64,000 nucleotides of DNA from Brevibacterium sp. W7.2. GTDB lineage: Bacteria; Actinomycetota; Actinomycetes; Actinomycetales; Brevibacteriaceae. A program made the position numbers and the translations under genes. The stretch covers positions 2,604,001 through 2,668,000 of the forward strand of contig NZ_CP073089.1 in NCBI RefSeq assembly GCF_018137945.1, in the 5' to 3' direction. Position 1 is the stretch's first letter; the number at the start of each line of letters is the position of its first letter. The notes beneath the pieces were generated by a model. It saw nothing but the letters and a program-made list of their open reading frames with translations. It was not told the DNA's origin and did not search any database. Below, piece after piece: positions 26,565 through 34,466 of this stretch.

Positions 26565-27467
26565 TCAGTCGTCGACGGCGTCGCGACCGCGGCGGACGAT
26601 GAGCGGATCCGGTTCGTAGACGATCGAGGTGTCCTTGCCCGCGTAGTCGAACTGGTTGAGGAAGTAGCGCATCGCGTTGAGGCGGGCGCGCTTCTTGTCA
26701 TTGCTCTTGATCGTGATCCACGGGGCGTGATCAGTGTCCGTGCGGCGGAACGTCTCCTCCTTCGCGAACGTGTAGTCGTCCCAGCGTCCCAGCGACTCGA
26801 GGTCCATCGGCGAGAGCTTCCACCGTCGGACCGGATCGATCTGGCGGATCGCGAAGCGGGTGCGCTGTTCGCGCTGGGTGACGGAGAACCAGAACTTCGT
26901 GACGTGGACACCGGAGTCGATGAGCATCTTCTCGAACACGGGAGCCTGCTCCATGAACCGCTCGTACTCATCGTCGGTGCAGAAGTCCATGACGCGTTCG
27001 ACATTGGCCCGGTTGTACCAGGACCGGTCGAACATGACGATCTCGCCGTTCGTCGGCAGGTGGCTGATGTAGCGCTGGAAGTACCACTGCCCGGCCTCCC
27101 GGTCAGAGGGCTTGTTGAGCGCGACGACCCGGGCCGCGCGCGGGTTGAGGTGTTCGGTGAAGCGCTTGATCGTCCCGCCCTTGCCGGCGGCGTCGCGGCC
27201 CTCGAAGACGATGACGTGCTTCGCGCCCGTGTCCTGCCCCCAGTACTGGAACTTCAGCAGTTCGACCTGGAGCCGGTACTTCTCGAGTTCGTACTCCTCC
27301 CGATTCATCAGCTCCGGGTACGGGTAGCCCTCGCGCCACGTCTCGACCGCCCGTCCCATCGGGTCGATGAGCTGCGGATCGGTCGTGTGGCTGTCGGCGA
27401 CCGTGTAGCCTTCGACCCTGAGCTTGTCGATGTACTCACGCAGGTTCTCGTTCGGGAGGATGGACAC
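26565..27467 (-). CDS. ppk2: Polyphosphate kinase 2
   Basis: 300 residues, a single-domain PPK2. Walker A-like FEGRDAAGKGG (near residues 87-97), the Walker B-like EIVMFDRSWYNRA and the lid FWFSVTQREQRTRF are all present, followed by DRRKLSPMD-like residues of the polyphosphate channel. PPK2 transfers phosphate between polyphosphate and nucleotides, mainly making GTP or ATP. The GTG at 27467 follows GAAGGAG at 5 bases; the longer frame is not supported. The polyphosphatase ppx is also in this window. Confidence 0.92.
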   Translation of the reverse strand: MSILPNENLREYIDKLRVEGYTVADSHTTDPQLIDPMGRAVETWREGYPYPELMNREEYELEKYRLQVELLKFQYWGQDTGAKHVIVFEGRDAAGKGGTIKRFTEHLNPRAARVVALNKPSDREAGQWYFQRYISHLPTNGEIVMFDRSWYNRANVERVMDFCTDDEYERFMEQAPVFEKMLIDSGVHVTKFWFSVTQREQRTRFAIRQIDPVRRWKLSPMDLESLGRWDDYTFAKEETFRRTDTDHAPWITIKSNDKKRARLNAMRYFLNQFDYAGKDTSIVYEPDPLIVRRGRDAVDD

Positions 27468-27563
27468 GAAGACTCCTTCACTGCTCAGCTGCCGGTGTGG
27501 GGGATGTCGTCGCGACCCGGTCACGACCCCGGCGCCTCGGACGGTACTGGTGCGAGGTGAACA

Positions 27564-28784
27564 TCAGGTTATGCGATCGATGTCGTGTTTCGGAACCAGG
27601 GCCGCGCCGATCAGCGGTGCGGCGGCGACGATGACGAAGGCCCACGGATACCCGAAGGCGGTGATGAGCGCCCCCAGCCCGGGTCCGACGAGCGCCGAGA
27701 CCGCGAACTGCCCCGTGTTCTGCGCCCCGAGCGCCTTCCCCGACCAGCGCGGCCCCGCGGCCTCGGCCACCGAGGCGAAGGCGAGTCCGTTGTCGGCCAC
27801 CGACACCGTCGAGGCGAGGACGAAGACGAGCGCGGCGACGACGGGCAGCGGGGTGAGCGAGATGAGGGCGACGGCGAGGGTGAGGACGCAGGCGGCGACG
27901 GCGACGAGGCGGATGAGGGCGACCCGGGAGCCGAGGGCGTCGGAGGCGGCGCCGATGATGAGGCGACCGAGCGCGCCGACGATCTGCGCGGCCGCGACGA
28001 TCCCGCCGGCGACCGCGGCGGGCACTCCCTGGTTGGCGATGAGCCAGATGAGCCCGTAGGTCGAGAACGCGAACTGCGGGACGACGAGGAGGGCGGAGAC
28101 CGTGTGGATGCGCCAGAGGAATCCGTCGGAGCGATAGGGGTTCGTCGCCGAGGCGGCGCCGGGCTGTCCGTGCTCCGGTGCGCTGGGAGGGCGGACCGCC
28201 TCGGCGCGGGGAGGGTTCCGGACGAGAGCGACGGTGACGATCGTCATCACCGCGGTGACGGCGGTAGCAAACCAGAGGTAGGCCGTGATGCCGCCGGCTG
28301 CGGCGAGCGGCGGGACGGCGAGGGCGGCGACGCTCGTGCCCAAGGGCTGCGACATCTGGCGGATGCCCATGGCGAGGCCGCGCCGATGCCGGGGAAACCA
28401 GCCGATGACGACGCGTCCGCTCGCCGAGTTCACCGAGGCCGCGGCGGCCCCGGCGAGGGCAAGGGTGACGATGAGCCAGGCCGGCGACGAGGAGAGCGGG
28501 ACGGCTGCCGCGGAGGCGAGCGCGGTGAGCCCGAGGCCGAGCGTCATCGCGAGCCGCTCGCCGAACCTGTCGGCGAACGCACCCCAGGCGATGAGCGTGA
28601 GGATGAGTCCGAAGCTCGGGGCGACGCCGACGGTCCCGGCGCGCGTGAGCGAGTAGCCGAGCTCGGTGTGGAGGTACGGGATGAGGAATGCCGGACCGGT
28701 GATCGCCACGGTCGCCGCCATCTGCGCGAGCACTCCGACGACGAGGATGACCCAGGCCTGTCGGCTGGGCGCGGGCATCGTCAT
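27564..28784 (-). CDS. MFS transporter
   Basis: 406 residues with 12 hydrophobic helices. Motif A reads GAFADRFGERLAM after helix 2 and a related sequence occurs after helix 8. The protein resembles the CynX/oxalate-formate-antiporter style carriers; the substrate is not predictable. The ATG at 28784 has TAGCCT (28796-28791) exactly 6 bases upstream and no ribosome-binding site, so it looks leaderless. It is divergent from the tRNA gene. Confidence 0.85.
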   Translation of the reverse strand: MTMPAPSRQAWVILVVGVLAQMAATVAITGPAFLIPYLHTELGYSLTRAGTVGVAPSFGLILTLIAWGAFADRFGERLAMTLGLGLTALASAAAVPLSSSPAWLIVTLALAGAAAASVNSASGRVVIGWFPRHRRGLAMGIRQMSQPLGTSVAALAVPPLAAAGGITAYLWFATAVTAVMTIVTVALVRNPPRAEAVRPPSAPEHGQPGAASATNPYRSDGFLWRIHTVSALLVVPQFAFSTYGLIWLIANQGVPAAVAGGIVAAAQIVGALGRLIIGAASDALGSRVALIRLVAVAACVLTLAVALISLTPLPVVAALVFVLASTVSVADNGLAFASVAEAAGPRWSGKALGAQNTGQFAVSALVGPGLGALITAFGYPWAFVIVAAAPLIGAALVPKHDIDRIT

Positions 28785-28853
28785 GGGGTGAGGCTAGTCC
28801 CTGGTCAGCACGGACGCGGTCGTGTCTCAGATCGCGGCCCCAGGCGGGGACGA

Positions 28854-28859
28854 TATAGT
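28854..28859 (+). promoter_or_regulatory. Candidate -10 box of the tRNA gene
   Basis: TATAGT, 57 bases upstream of the tRNA 5' end, in otherwise GC-rich DNA. No convincing -35 box. Confidence 0.3.
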
Positions 28860-28915
28860 GATGCTGGCGATGAGCACGCTGTCCGCGCAGCGCCACTGCG
28901 GACACGGCACCGTCA

Positions 28916-28989
28916 CCCCCTGTAGCCCAATCGGCAGAGGCAGTCGACTTAAAATCGATTCAGTCTGGGTTCGAGTCCCAGTGGGGGGA
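28916..28989 (+). tRNA. tRNA with UAA anticodon (Leu) but short variable loop
   Basis: A full cloverleaf can be drawn. The acceptor stem CCCCCTG/TGGGGGG has two G-U pairs and the discriminator is A. The D-arm is GCC/GGC with a GG-containing loop. The anticodon stem GTCGA/TCGAT holds the loop CTTAAAA, whose anticodon is TAA at 28950-28952. The variable loop is only five bases (28960-28964). The T-arm is CTGGG/CCCAG with loop TTCGAGT. No CCA is encoded. By anticodon it would read UUA, yet tRNA-Leu normally has a long class II variable arm. It is either an unusual Leu tRNA, a tRNA of other identity or a decayed gene; the perfect T- and anticodon arms speak against decay. Confidence 0.75.
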
Positions 28990-29029
28990 CCGTGTCGCCG
29001 GAGCTCGCGAAGTCGGGCATGATCGTCCT

Positions 29030-29521
29030 ATGACTTCAGCGCTCATCATCCCCGGCACTCCCCCGCAGGCCGTCACCGGCCTCGACGACCCGATGACGGT
29101 CGCCGCCCCCGGACCTGCCGTGCTCTTCGATGACCGCACACCGGCGGGCCGGCTCGACCCGCGTGCCGGACGCCCGTCCGGGGCCGCGGCAGCTTCCGAG
29201 GCGACAGCTCCGGAAGCGGCACCGCCCACCGTGACTGTTCCGCAGCGCCCGCTGGCCTACCGTGAGGGCGGCCGGGACTGGCATGTCATCGGCTACGAGG
29301 CCGCCGACCACTGGGAGAACCTTTCCCCCGCGCTCCGGGCCCGGCTCCTCGCCGATCGCACCGCGCCCCTCGACGTCGACGAGTTCAAGGCGACGACGAA
29401 CGGCGCGAGCGCGTCGATGATCACGAACAACTGGGTCCGCTCCGGCCATCCCCGGCAGTACCGGATCGCCGGTGAGCTGCGGGATCTCGCCGAGGTGCTC
29501 GCCCGCATCGCCGACGCCTGA
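29030..29521 (+). CDS. Uncharacterised protein downstream of the tRNA
   Basis: 163 residues. The first ~80 are Pro/Ala-rich and probably disordered. The last ~80 look folded and helical: WHVIGYEAADHWENLSPALRARLL, then TTNGASASMITNNWVRSGHPRQYRIAG, which resembles a small DNA-binding or regulatory fold, but no family is recognised. The ATG at 29030 has CATGAT 6 bases upstream and no ribosome-binding site. Function unknown. Confidence 0.6.
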   Translation: MTSALIIPGTPPQAVTGLDDPMTVAAPGPAVLFDDRTPAGRLDPRAGRPSGAAAASEATAPEAAPPTVTVPQRPLAYREGGRDWHVIGYEAADHWENLSPALRARLLADRTAPLDVDEFKATTNGASASMITNNWVRSGHPRQYRIAGELRDLAEVLARIADA

Positions 29522-29575
29522 CCCGGCGCACCGCTCTGCTCGGCAGGCCCGAAGGCCCCTTGACCGCGCGCCCCC

Positions 29576-29959
29576 TCAGCTCAGCAGCGCCGTCTCAGCG
29601 GCCACCTCGGCGGCCTCCCGGTTGTGTTCGATCCGCGCGACGTTGAGCTCGGCCCAGCGTCGCAGCGTCGCGACCGGTTCGAGCAGGGAGCGACCGAGGT
29701 CGGTGAGTCGGTACTCGACCCGCGGGGGCACCTCGGCGAAGGCCTCGCGCGCGATGAGCCCGTCAGCGGTCAGGGACCGCAGCGTCGAGGTGAGCACCTT
29801 CGGGGTGATGCCGCCGACGGCCAGGCGGATCTCGTTGAAACGGCGCGGCCCCTCCTCGAGGGTCTCGATGATGAGCACCGTCCATTTGTCGCCGAGGCGG
29901 TCGAGGACGATGCGCGTGGGACAGTCGGGGTCGAACGCGTCGCCTTCCCAGTCGATCAT
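29576..29959 (-). CDS. HxlR family transcriptional regulator
   Basis: 127 residues, a winged-helix protein with the family hallmarks: PTRIVLDRLGDKWTVLII, GPRRFNEIRLAVGGITPKVLTSTLRSL (recognition helix) and VEYRLTDLGRSL. The usual N-terminal cysteine is present at residue 13 (DPDCPT), as in redox- or aldehyde-sensing members. It is divergent from an NAD(P)-binding reductase gene 93 bases away and probably controls it together with itself, as such pairs commonly do. A GGAG lies 11 bases before the ATG. Confidence 0.88.
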   Translation of the reverse strand: MIDWEGDAFDPDCPTRIVLDRLGDKWTVLIIETLEEGPRRFNEIRLAVGGITPKVLTSTLRSLTADGLIAREAFAEVPPRVEYRLTDLGRSLLEPVATLRRWAELNVARIEHNREAAEVAAETALLS

Positions 29960-29986
29960 TGTGCGAGAACTCCAATAGTTTCTTTG

Positions 29987-30006
29987 AGGTACCTTGTATC
30001 CTCAGT
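29987..30006. promoter_or_regulatory. Divergent regulatory region of the HxlR/reductase pair
   Basis: An 8-bp palindrome AGGTACCT at 29987-29994 lies in AT-rich DNA between the two starts. HxlR-type regulators often bind GTAC-containing palindromes near the reductase promoter. Candidate only. Confidence 0.4.
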
Positions 30007-30051
30007 ATATCGTCACTGCATCAGGAACCGCACACCACGGAAGGACTCATC

Positions 30052-30672
30052 ATGAGAATCGCACTCTTCGGAGCTTCGGGAATGGTCGGCTCGCGCGTGG
30101 CGGCCGAAGCCGCCGGCCGCGGACTCGAGGTCACGGCGATCACCCGCACGGGCACCGAGGTCCCCGGCGTCGCCCGCAGCCTCACCGGCGACATGGCCGA
30201 TGCCGCCCTCGATGCGCAGGTCGCCGCCGACCACGACGTCATCATCTCCGCCACCGGCCCCAGCCGCACCGGCGGCGACCACGGCGAATGGCTGCAGGCG
30301 CTGCAGACCCTCGCCGAGGCCAGCGGCGACACCCCGCTCTACGTCGTCGGCGGCGCCGGATCCCTGCTCGTCGACGGCGAGACGATGCTCAAGGACGCCC
30401 CCGGGTTCCCCAGCGCCTACAAGGCCGAGGCGGAGACGGGCACCCGCGCCCTCGAGATGCTCCGGGCAGGCGACTACTCGCCGTGGACGATGCTCTCCCC
30501 CGCCCCGGAGATCGCCCCGGGCGAACGCACCGGCTACTACGCCGTCGGCACCGACGCACCCGCCGGTGAACGGATCTCCGCCGAGGACTTCGCCGTCGCC
30601 CTCGTCGACGACGTCGAGGATCCCCAGCACGTCGACGCGCGCTTCACCGTGGCGAACTCCGAGGTCAACTGA
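30052..30672 (+). CDS. NAD(P)-dependent epimerase/reductase (NmrA/YwnB-like)
   Basis: 206 residues. The start of a Rossmann fold, MRIALFGASGMVGSRVAAEA, gives the GxxGxxG NAD(P)-binding motif. Downstream are the family features DHDVIISATGPSR, VVGGAGSL and SPWTMLSPAPEIAPGERTGYY. These small reductases use NAD(P)H on quinones or other electrophiles; the substrate is unknown. ATG at 30052 is supported by GGAAGGA 7 bases upstream. It is paired with the divergent HxlR regulator, which suggests induction by an electrophilic or oxidative signal. Confidence 0.85.
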   Translation: MRIALFGASGMVGSRVAAEAAGRGLEVTAITRTGTEVPGVARSLTGDMADAALDAQVAADHDVIISATGPSRTGGDHGEWLQALQTLAEASGDTPLYVVGGAGSLLVDGETMLKDAPGFPSAYKAEAETGTRALEMLRAGDYSPWTMLSPAPEIAPGERTGYYAVGTDAPAGERISAEDFAVALVDDVEDPQHVDARFTVANSEVN

Positions 30673-30682
30673 CCTCTGACCC

Positions 30683-31546
30683 TCAGCTGAGCGAATAGTC
30701 CCGGGAGGAGATCGCGAAGCCGTGGTCACCGTTGGTGCACACGACTTCGCGGTCCGCATCGGTCGTGCAGGCGATGCCGTAGGCGATGAGGAGGTCACCG
30801 TAGGGCAGGACGGCGGTGTCCGCACCCCACTCCCCGGCATCGGAGAACTGTGTGAACGTCGGATCGCCGTAGGCCTCGAAGCGGGGCCCGCCCGTGGAGG
30901 TGAGGACGATCGCCGTCGGCTGCTGCTGCTGGCCCTGATACGTCACAGGCGGCAGGTCCTCGGGGAAGCTGTGGTTGTCGCACCCGAGCAGGTCCTCCTG
31001 GAAGCTGCAGTGGTGCTTCCGGGACTCCGTCGTGAAGTAGAGTCCCGCGGCGCCGGTCGCCGTCCCCTCGTACTCCCACGGCAGGACGTGGTAGCCCGCG
31101 GGCACGTCGAGGCTCGCCGGCCGCACGACGAAGCGCTGCTCGTCCTTGTCGCACGAGAGCGTGATGTCGTAGTCGGCGACCTCGCTGTCCATCGGGAAGA
31201 GACATTCCCACCCGTCGACGATCGTCCCGTGCCCGGCGACGTGCTCGGAGTCATCCCCCTCCCCGCGGGCCAGTGCCTCCAGTGCCGTCCTCGCCTCGTC
31301 GCAGTCGGTGTCCTGCGTGCCCTGGTAGATCGCCTGGTCGGTCATCGGTGCGGGAGCGACTCCGCAGTGCCCCACCGGGAGGGAATCCTCGTCGACGAGC
31401 GTCTCGTCATCGGTGGGGGCGGGCTTCCCGGCCTCCGTCGCCGAGGTGGGGCCCGGCTGCGGCGCCGACGTGTCCTCACCGCCCCGGGTGCATCCGCTGA
31501 GGACGAGCACGGCGACGAGGCTGACGATGGCTGTAGTGCGCTTCAT
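30683..31546 (-). CDS. Secreted lipoprotein, unknown function
   Basis: 287 residues. The signal peptide ends in the lipobox LVLSGC with Cys at residue 19, so the protein is lipid-anchored outside the membrane. A low-complexity Thr/Pro/Asp linker follows (residues 20-60). The rest has at least eight cysteines in pairs, including CDEARTAL, CLFPMD, LSCDKDEQ and a C-terminal CTTDADREVVCTNGDHGF; these may form disulfides. The last motif is common in actinobacterial lipoproteins. TACGGT is 6 bases before the ATG (leaderless type). No family function known. Confidence 0.75.
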   Translation of the reverse strand: MKRTTAIVSLVAVLVLSGCTRGGEDTSAPQPGPTSATEAGKPAPTDDETLVDEDSLPVGHCGVAPAPMTDQAIYQGTQDTDCDEARTALEALARGEGDDSEHVAGHGTIVDGWECLFPMDSEVADYDITLSCDKDEQRFVVRPASLDVPAGYHVLPWEYEGTATGAAGLYFTTESRKHHCSFQEDLLGCDNHSFPEDLPPVTYQGQQQQPTAIVLTSTGGPRFEAYGDPTFTQFSDAGEWGADTAVLPYGDLLIAYGIACTTDADREVVCTNGDHGFAISSRDYSLS

Positions 31547-31634
31547 CTCCTCACCGTAGCCTGCGGTCGGGGCGACCGGGCCGGTCGGTCGATAACGGCC
31601 TCATCACAACCTCGGCGCCGACACCTGTCGACGA

Positions 31635-31672
31635 CGAAGCCCCGGGAGTGCGATCGCACTCCCGGGGCTTCG
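31635..31672 (-). terminator. ndh: Terminator of ndh
   Basis: Near-continuous perfect palindrome, arms GAAGCCCCGGGAGTGC and GCACTCCCGGGGCTTC around GATC (31636-31671), 42 bases past the ndh stop. Confidence 0.8.
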
Positions 31673-31712
31673 GTCTCGCCTGCGGACTCTCATCCGTCAG
31701 ACGCGGTCAGGA

Positions 31713-33089
31713 TCAGGCCTTGACGGGCTCTTCCTTCTTGGGAACCGGCTTCGACTCCGCAGCCTCGACGAAGCTCTTGCGGGGCACGTCGAGGTCGACG
31801 AGCTCCGTGGTGTCGCGACCGAGGACGAAGTTGAGGATCCAGTTGCCGAAGACCTTGACCTTGCGGTCGATGCTCGGGATCGCGTAGCCGTGGTAGGCGC
31901 GGTGCATGAGCCATGCGAGGAGACCGCGGGCTTCGAAGTCGCCCATCTGTGAGACGCCCTTGTAGAGGCCGAGACCGGCGACCGATCCGATGGTCTTGTG
32001 GAAGTACTGCTTGAACTCGGTCTCTCCGCGCAGGGCGGCGAGCACGTTGGCGGCGAGCACGGGCGCCTGACGCACCGCATGCTGGGCGTTGGGCACGCAG
32101 TAGCCGCCGACACCGCCCCCGGAGAGGTCGGGCACCGCGGCATTGTCACCGGCGGCCCATGCCCCTTCGACGACGCCGTCTTCGCCCTCGACACGGAGGT
32201 CGGCGCGCACGGTCACGCGGCCGCGCTCGTCGATCGGCAGGTCGGAGTCGATGAGGACGGGGTTGGCCTTGACGCCGGCCGACCACACGATGGTGTCCGC
32301 GTCGAACTCCTCGCCGTTCGAGAGCTTGACGCGCTTGTCGGTGCAGTCCTGGAGGAACGTCTCGAGGTAGACGTCGATGCCGCGCTCGCGCAGGTGCTCG
32401 ACGACCCAGCGGGCCTGTGCCTCGCCGACCTCGGGCATGACGCGGCCGAGGGCCTCGACGAGGACGAAGCGGACGTCGGCCTCGGTGAGGGTCTCGTACT
32501 GGGCGATCGCCGAGCGCACGACGTCCTCGAGCTCGGCGAGGAGCTCGATGCCGGCGAAGCCGCCGCCGACGAAGACGAAGGTGAGAGCCTTGCGACGCTC
32601 GTCGTCGTCCTCCATGAGGGCGGCGTCGGCGAGGCGGGAGAGGAGGTGGTCGCGCAGCGCGACGGCTTCTTCGATCCGCTTGAGGCCGATCGCGTTCTCC
32701 TTGAGGCCGGGGATCGGCAGGGTGCGGGCGACGGAGCCGGCGGCCATGATGATGTGGTCGTAGTCGAGTTCGAACGGCTCATCGTTCTCGGGTTCGACGA
32801 CGACGAACTTGTCGGCGTGGTTGATCGACGTGACCTTGCCGGTGATGACCTCGGCGCCGGGCAGATTGCGGCGCAACGGCACGACGGCGTGGCGGGGCTC
32901 GATCGAGCCGGCGGCCACCTCGGGGAGGAACGGCTGGTACGTCATGTACGGGTTGGGGTCGATGACGGTCACGGTGGCTTCACCGCGGCCGAGATTCTTC
33001 AGCAGATTCTGGGCCGTGACGAGACCGAGGTATCCGCCGCCGACGACGAGGATGCGTGGACGCAGTTTCGAGTTTCTGATGAGAGCCAT
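31713..33089 (-). CDS. ndh: Type II NADH dehydrogenase (NDH-2)
   Basis: 458 residues. The FAD motif GGGYLGLVTAQ (near residues 17-27) and the second, NAD-binding GGGFAGIELLAELED (near 175) are present, followed by the quinone-side motif DTIVWSAGVKANP and GYCVPNAQHAVRQAP. NDH-2 oxidises cytosolic NADH and reduces menaquinone without pumping protons; the C-terminal amphipathic segment binds the membrane. The ATG at 33089 has TAGGAT 6 bases upstream (leaderless type). A Rex-like operator overlaps the promoter, consistent with control by the NADH/NAD+ ratio. Confidence 0.93.
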   Translation of the reverse strand: MALIRNSKLRPRILVVGGGYLGLVTAQNLLKNLGRGEATVTVIDPNPYMTYQPFLPEVAAGSIEPRHAVVPLRRNLPGAEVITGKVTSINHADKFVVVEPENDEPFELDYDHIIMAAGSVARTLPIPGLKENAIGLKRIEEAVALRDHLLSRLADAALMEDDDERRKALTFVFVGGGFAGIELLAELEDVVRSAIAQYETLTEADVRFVLVEALGRVMPEVGEAQARWVVEHLRERGIDVYLETFLQDCTDKRVKLSNGEEFDADTIVWSAGVKANPVLIDSDLPIDERGRVTVRADLRVEGEDGVVEGAWAAGDNAAVPDLSGGGVGGYCVPNAQHAVRQAPVLAANVLAALRGETEFKQYFHKTIGSVAGLGLYKGVSQMGDFEARGLLAWLMHRAYHGYAIPSIDRKVKVFGNWILNFVLGRDTTELVDLDVPRKSFVEAAESKPVPKKEEPVKA

Positions 33090-33095
33090 GACCCC

Positions 33096-33124
33096 ATCCT
33101 AGGCCCTTGTGAAAACTTTCACTA
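33096..33124 (-). promoter_or_regulatory. ndh: ndh promoter with Rex-type operator
   Basis: Plus strand TTGTGAA-N4-TTCACTA occupies 33107-33124. The Rex consensus is TGTGAA-N4-TTCACA, so only one of the twelve conserved half-site bases differs. The -10 box TAGGAT is at 33101-33096 on the minus strand, 5 bases downstream, so bound Rex would block RNA polymerase. Rex releases DNA at high NADH, fitting control of ndh. Confidence 0.7.
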
Positions 33125-33155
33125 ATCATCATCGACGTCCCAGATGAGACGCGTA

Positions 33156-34466
33156 TCACGGCTCGCCGAGTCGCCTGCGCATCCGCTTCCGGCGGGCGAA
33201 GACGATCGCTGCCACGGCGAGGAGGATGAGTCCGATGCCGCCGCCGACGCCGAGTGCGGCGTAGCCGAGCGTCGGCGTCGACTGGGTGGCGACGACGTCC
33301 TTCGGCGCGACGGCCTTCGGCTGTTCGCCCTCGGCGGGGGCGGCGGTCTCGGTCTCCGCTGCGCTGCCTTCGGCGCGCCGGTGCATCGTCACCCAGGAGG
33401 CGAGATCGTCGGCGGCGCTCGGCACGGTCTTCGGCACATCGGAGTCCATCGCCGCCTGCGGGTCGAGCCGACCCCAGCCGACGGTCGGGTCGGGCTTGTC
33501 GGCCGTGCTCTGGCCCGTGTGTCCGGTCACGGGCTTCGCGGTCGAGAGCAGCTTCGCGGCCACCTCGTCGGCGCTGAGGTCGGGGTTGTCCGCGCGGATC
33601 AGGGCGGCGACCCCGGAGACGACGGGCGCGGCGAACGAGCAGCCCTGGCCTTCGGCGTACCCGCCGGAGTAGAACGGGATGGGGATGTCGGCGGCGGGGC
33701 CCATGAGGTCGACGGCGGTGCCCGGTGCCGTCGAGGCGTCGAGCACCCGGCCGTTCTTCCCGAGTCCGCCGACGCCGATGACGCCGGGCACCGTCGACGG
33801 CGACCACGCCTGGGTTGCGCCCTGGGAGGCGTTGCCGACGCAGGCGACGACGAGGACGTCCTTCTCGTAGGCGTACTTGAATGCCTCGTCCCAGCTCGAC
33901 GGCCACGCGGGGTCGTCCCAGCCCAGGGACATGTTGATGATCTTCGCGCCGTTGTCGACGGACCAGCGGATCGCCTCCGCCGCCTGCTCGCGCGTCGACC
34001 CAGAGTCCTTGGGACGGTCGGGGCCGAGCCACATCGAGGCGGAGAGGATCTCCGCGTCCGGGGCCACCCCGATCGGCCCGGCGCCCTCGCCCTGACCGGC
34101 GATGACGCCGGCCACGGCGGTGCCGTGGTGGATCGTGTCCTTGCCGCCGATCGGCGTCGTGCCGTCCTTGCCGAGGCCGCTGAAGTCCTTCGCGGCCGTC
34201 ACGACGTCCTTGAGGTCCTCGTGGTCCTTGTTGACACCCGAGTCGATGACGGCGACCTTGACACCCTTGCCCGTCGTCGTCTTCCACAGCTCTTCGATGC
34301 CGTAGTCGCCGATGAACCACTGCCCGGGCCCCGGCTTCGGGGCGGCCAGCGCCGGCTGCGCGGTGCCGACGACGAGTCCGAGGACGAGGCCGATGAGCGC
34401 AAGCTTCGTCAGCGCACGGGGTCGGCGCCCGGTGCGCGTCGTCGGCGGTGCGCTGCTCCCGGTCAT
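33156..34466 (-). CDS. Mycosin-like subtilisin serine protease (S8)
   Basis: 436 residues. A signal peptide (residues 20-41, cut near ALA) is followed by a subtilase domain with catalytic Asp75 (VIDSG), His114 (HGTAVAG) and Ser277 (GCSFAAP), plus the oxyanion Asn212. Near the C-terminus a Thr/Glu/Ala-rich stretch leads to one membrane helix and a basic RRKRMRRR tail, anchoring the protease on the outer side. This is the architecture of MycP of type VII secretion, but no ESX genes are visible here. The usual GTS before the catalytic Ser is GCS. The ATG overlaps the ppx stop by 4 bases. Confidence 0.85.
   Translation of the reverse strand: MTGSSAPPTTRTGRRPRALTKLALIGLVLGLVVGTAQPALAAPKPGPGQWFIGDYGIEELWKTTTGKGVKVAVIDSGVNKDHEDLKDVVTAAKDFSGLGKDGTTPIGGKDTIHHGTAVAGVIAGQGEGAGPIGVAPDAEILSASMWLGPDRPKDSGSTREQAAEAIRWSVDNGAKIINMSLGWDDPAWPSSWDEAFKYAYEKDVLVVACVGNASQGATQAWSPSTVPGVIGVGGLGKNGRVLDASTAPGTAVDLMGPAADIPIPFYSGGYAEGQGCSFAAPVVSGVAALIRADNPDLSADEVAAKLLSTAKPVTGHTGQSTADKPDPTVGWGRLDPQAAMDSDVPKTVPSAADDLASWVTMHRRAEGSAAETETAAPAEGEQPKAVAPKDVVATQSTPTLGYAALGVGGGIGLILLAVAAIVFARRKRMRRRLGEP

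Noticed and set aside
33156..34466. Type VII secretion locus
   Set aside because: Only a mycosin-like protease is present; no EccC, EccB, EccD or WXG100 genes are seen, and the gene is part of the ppx cluster.
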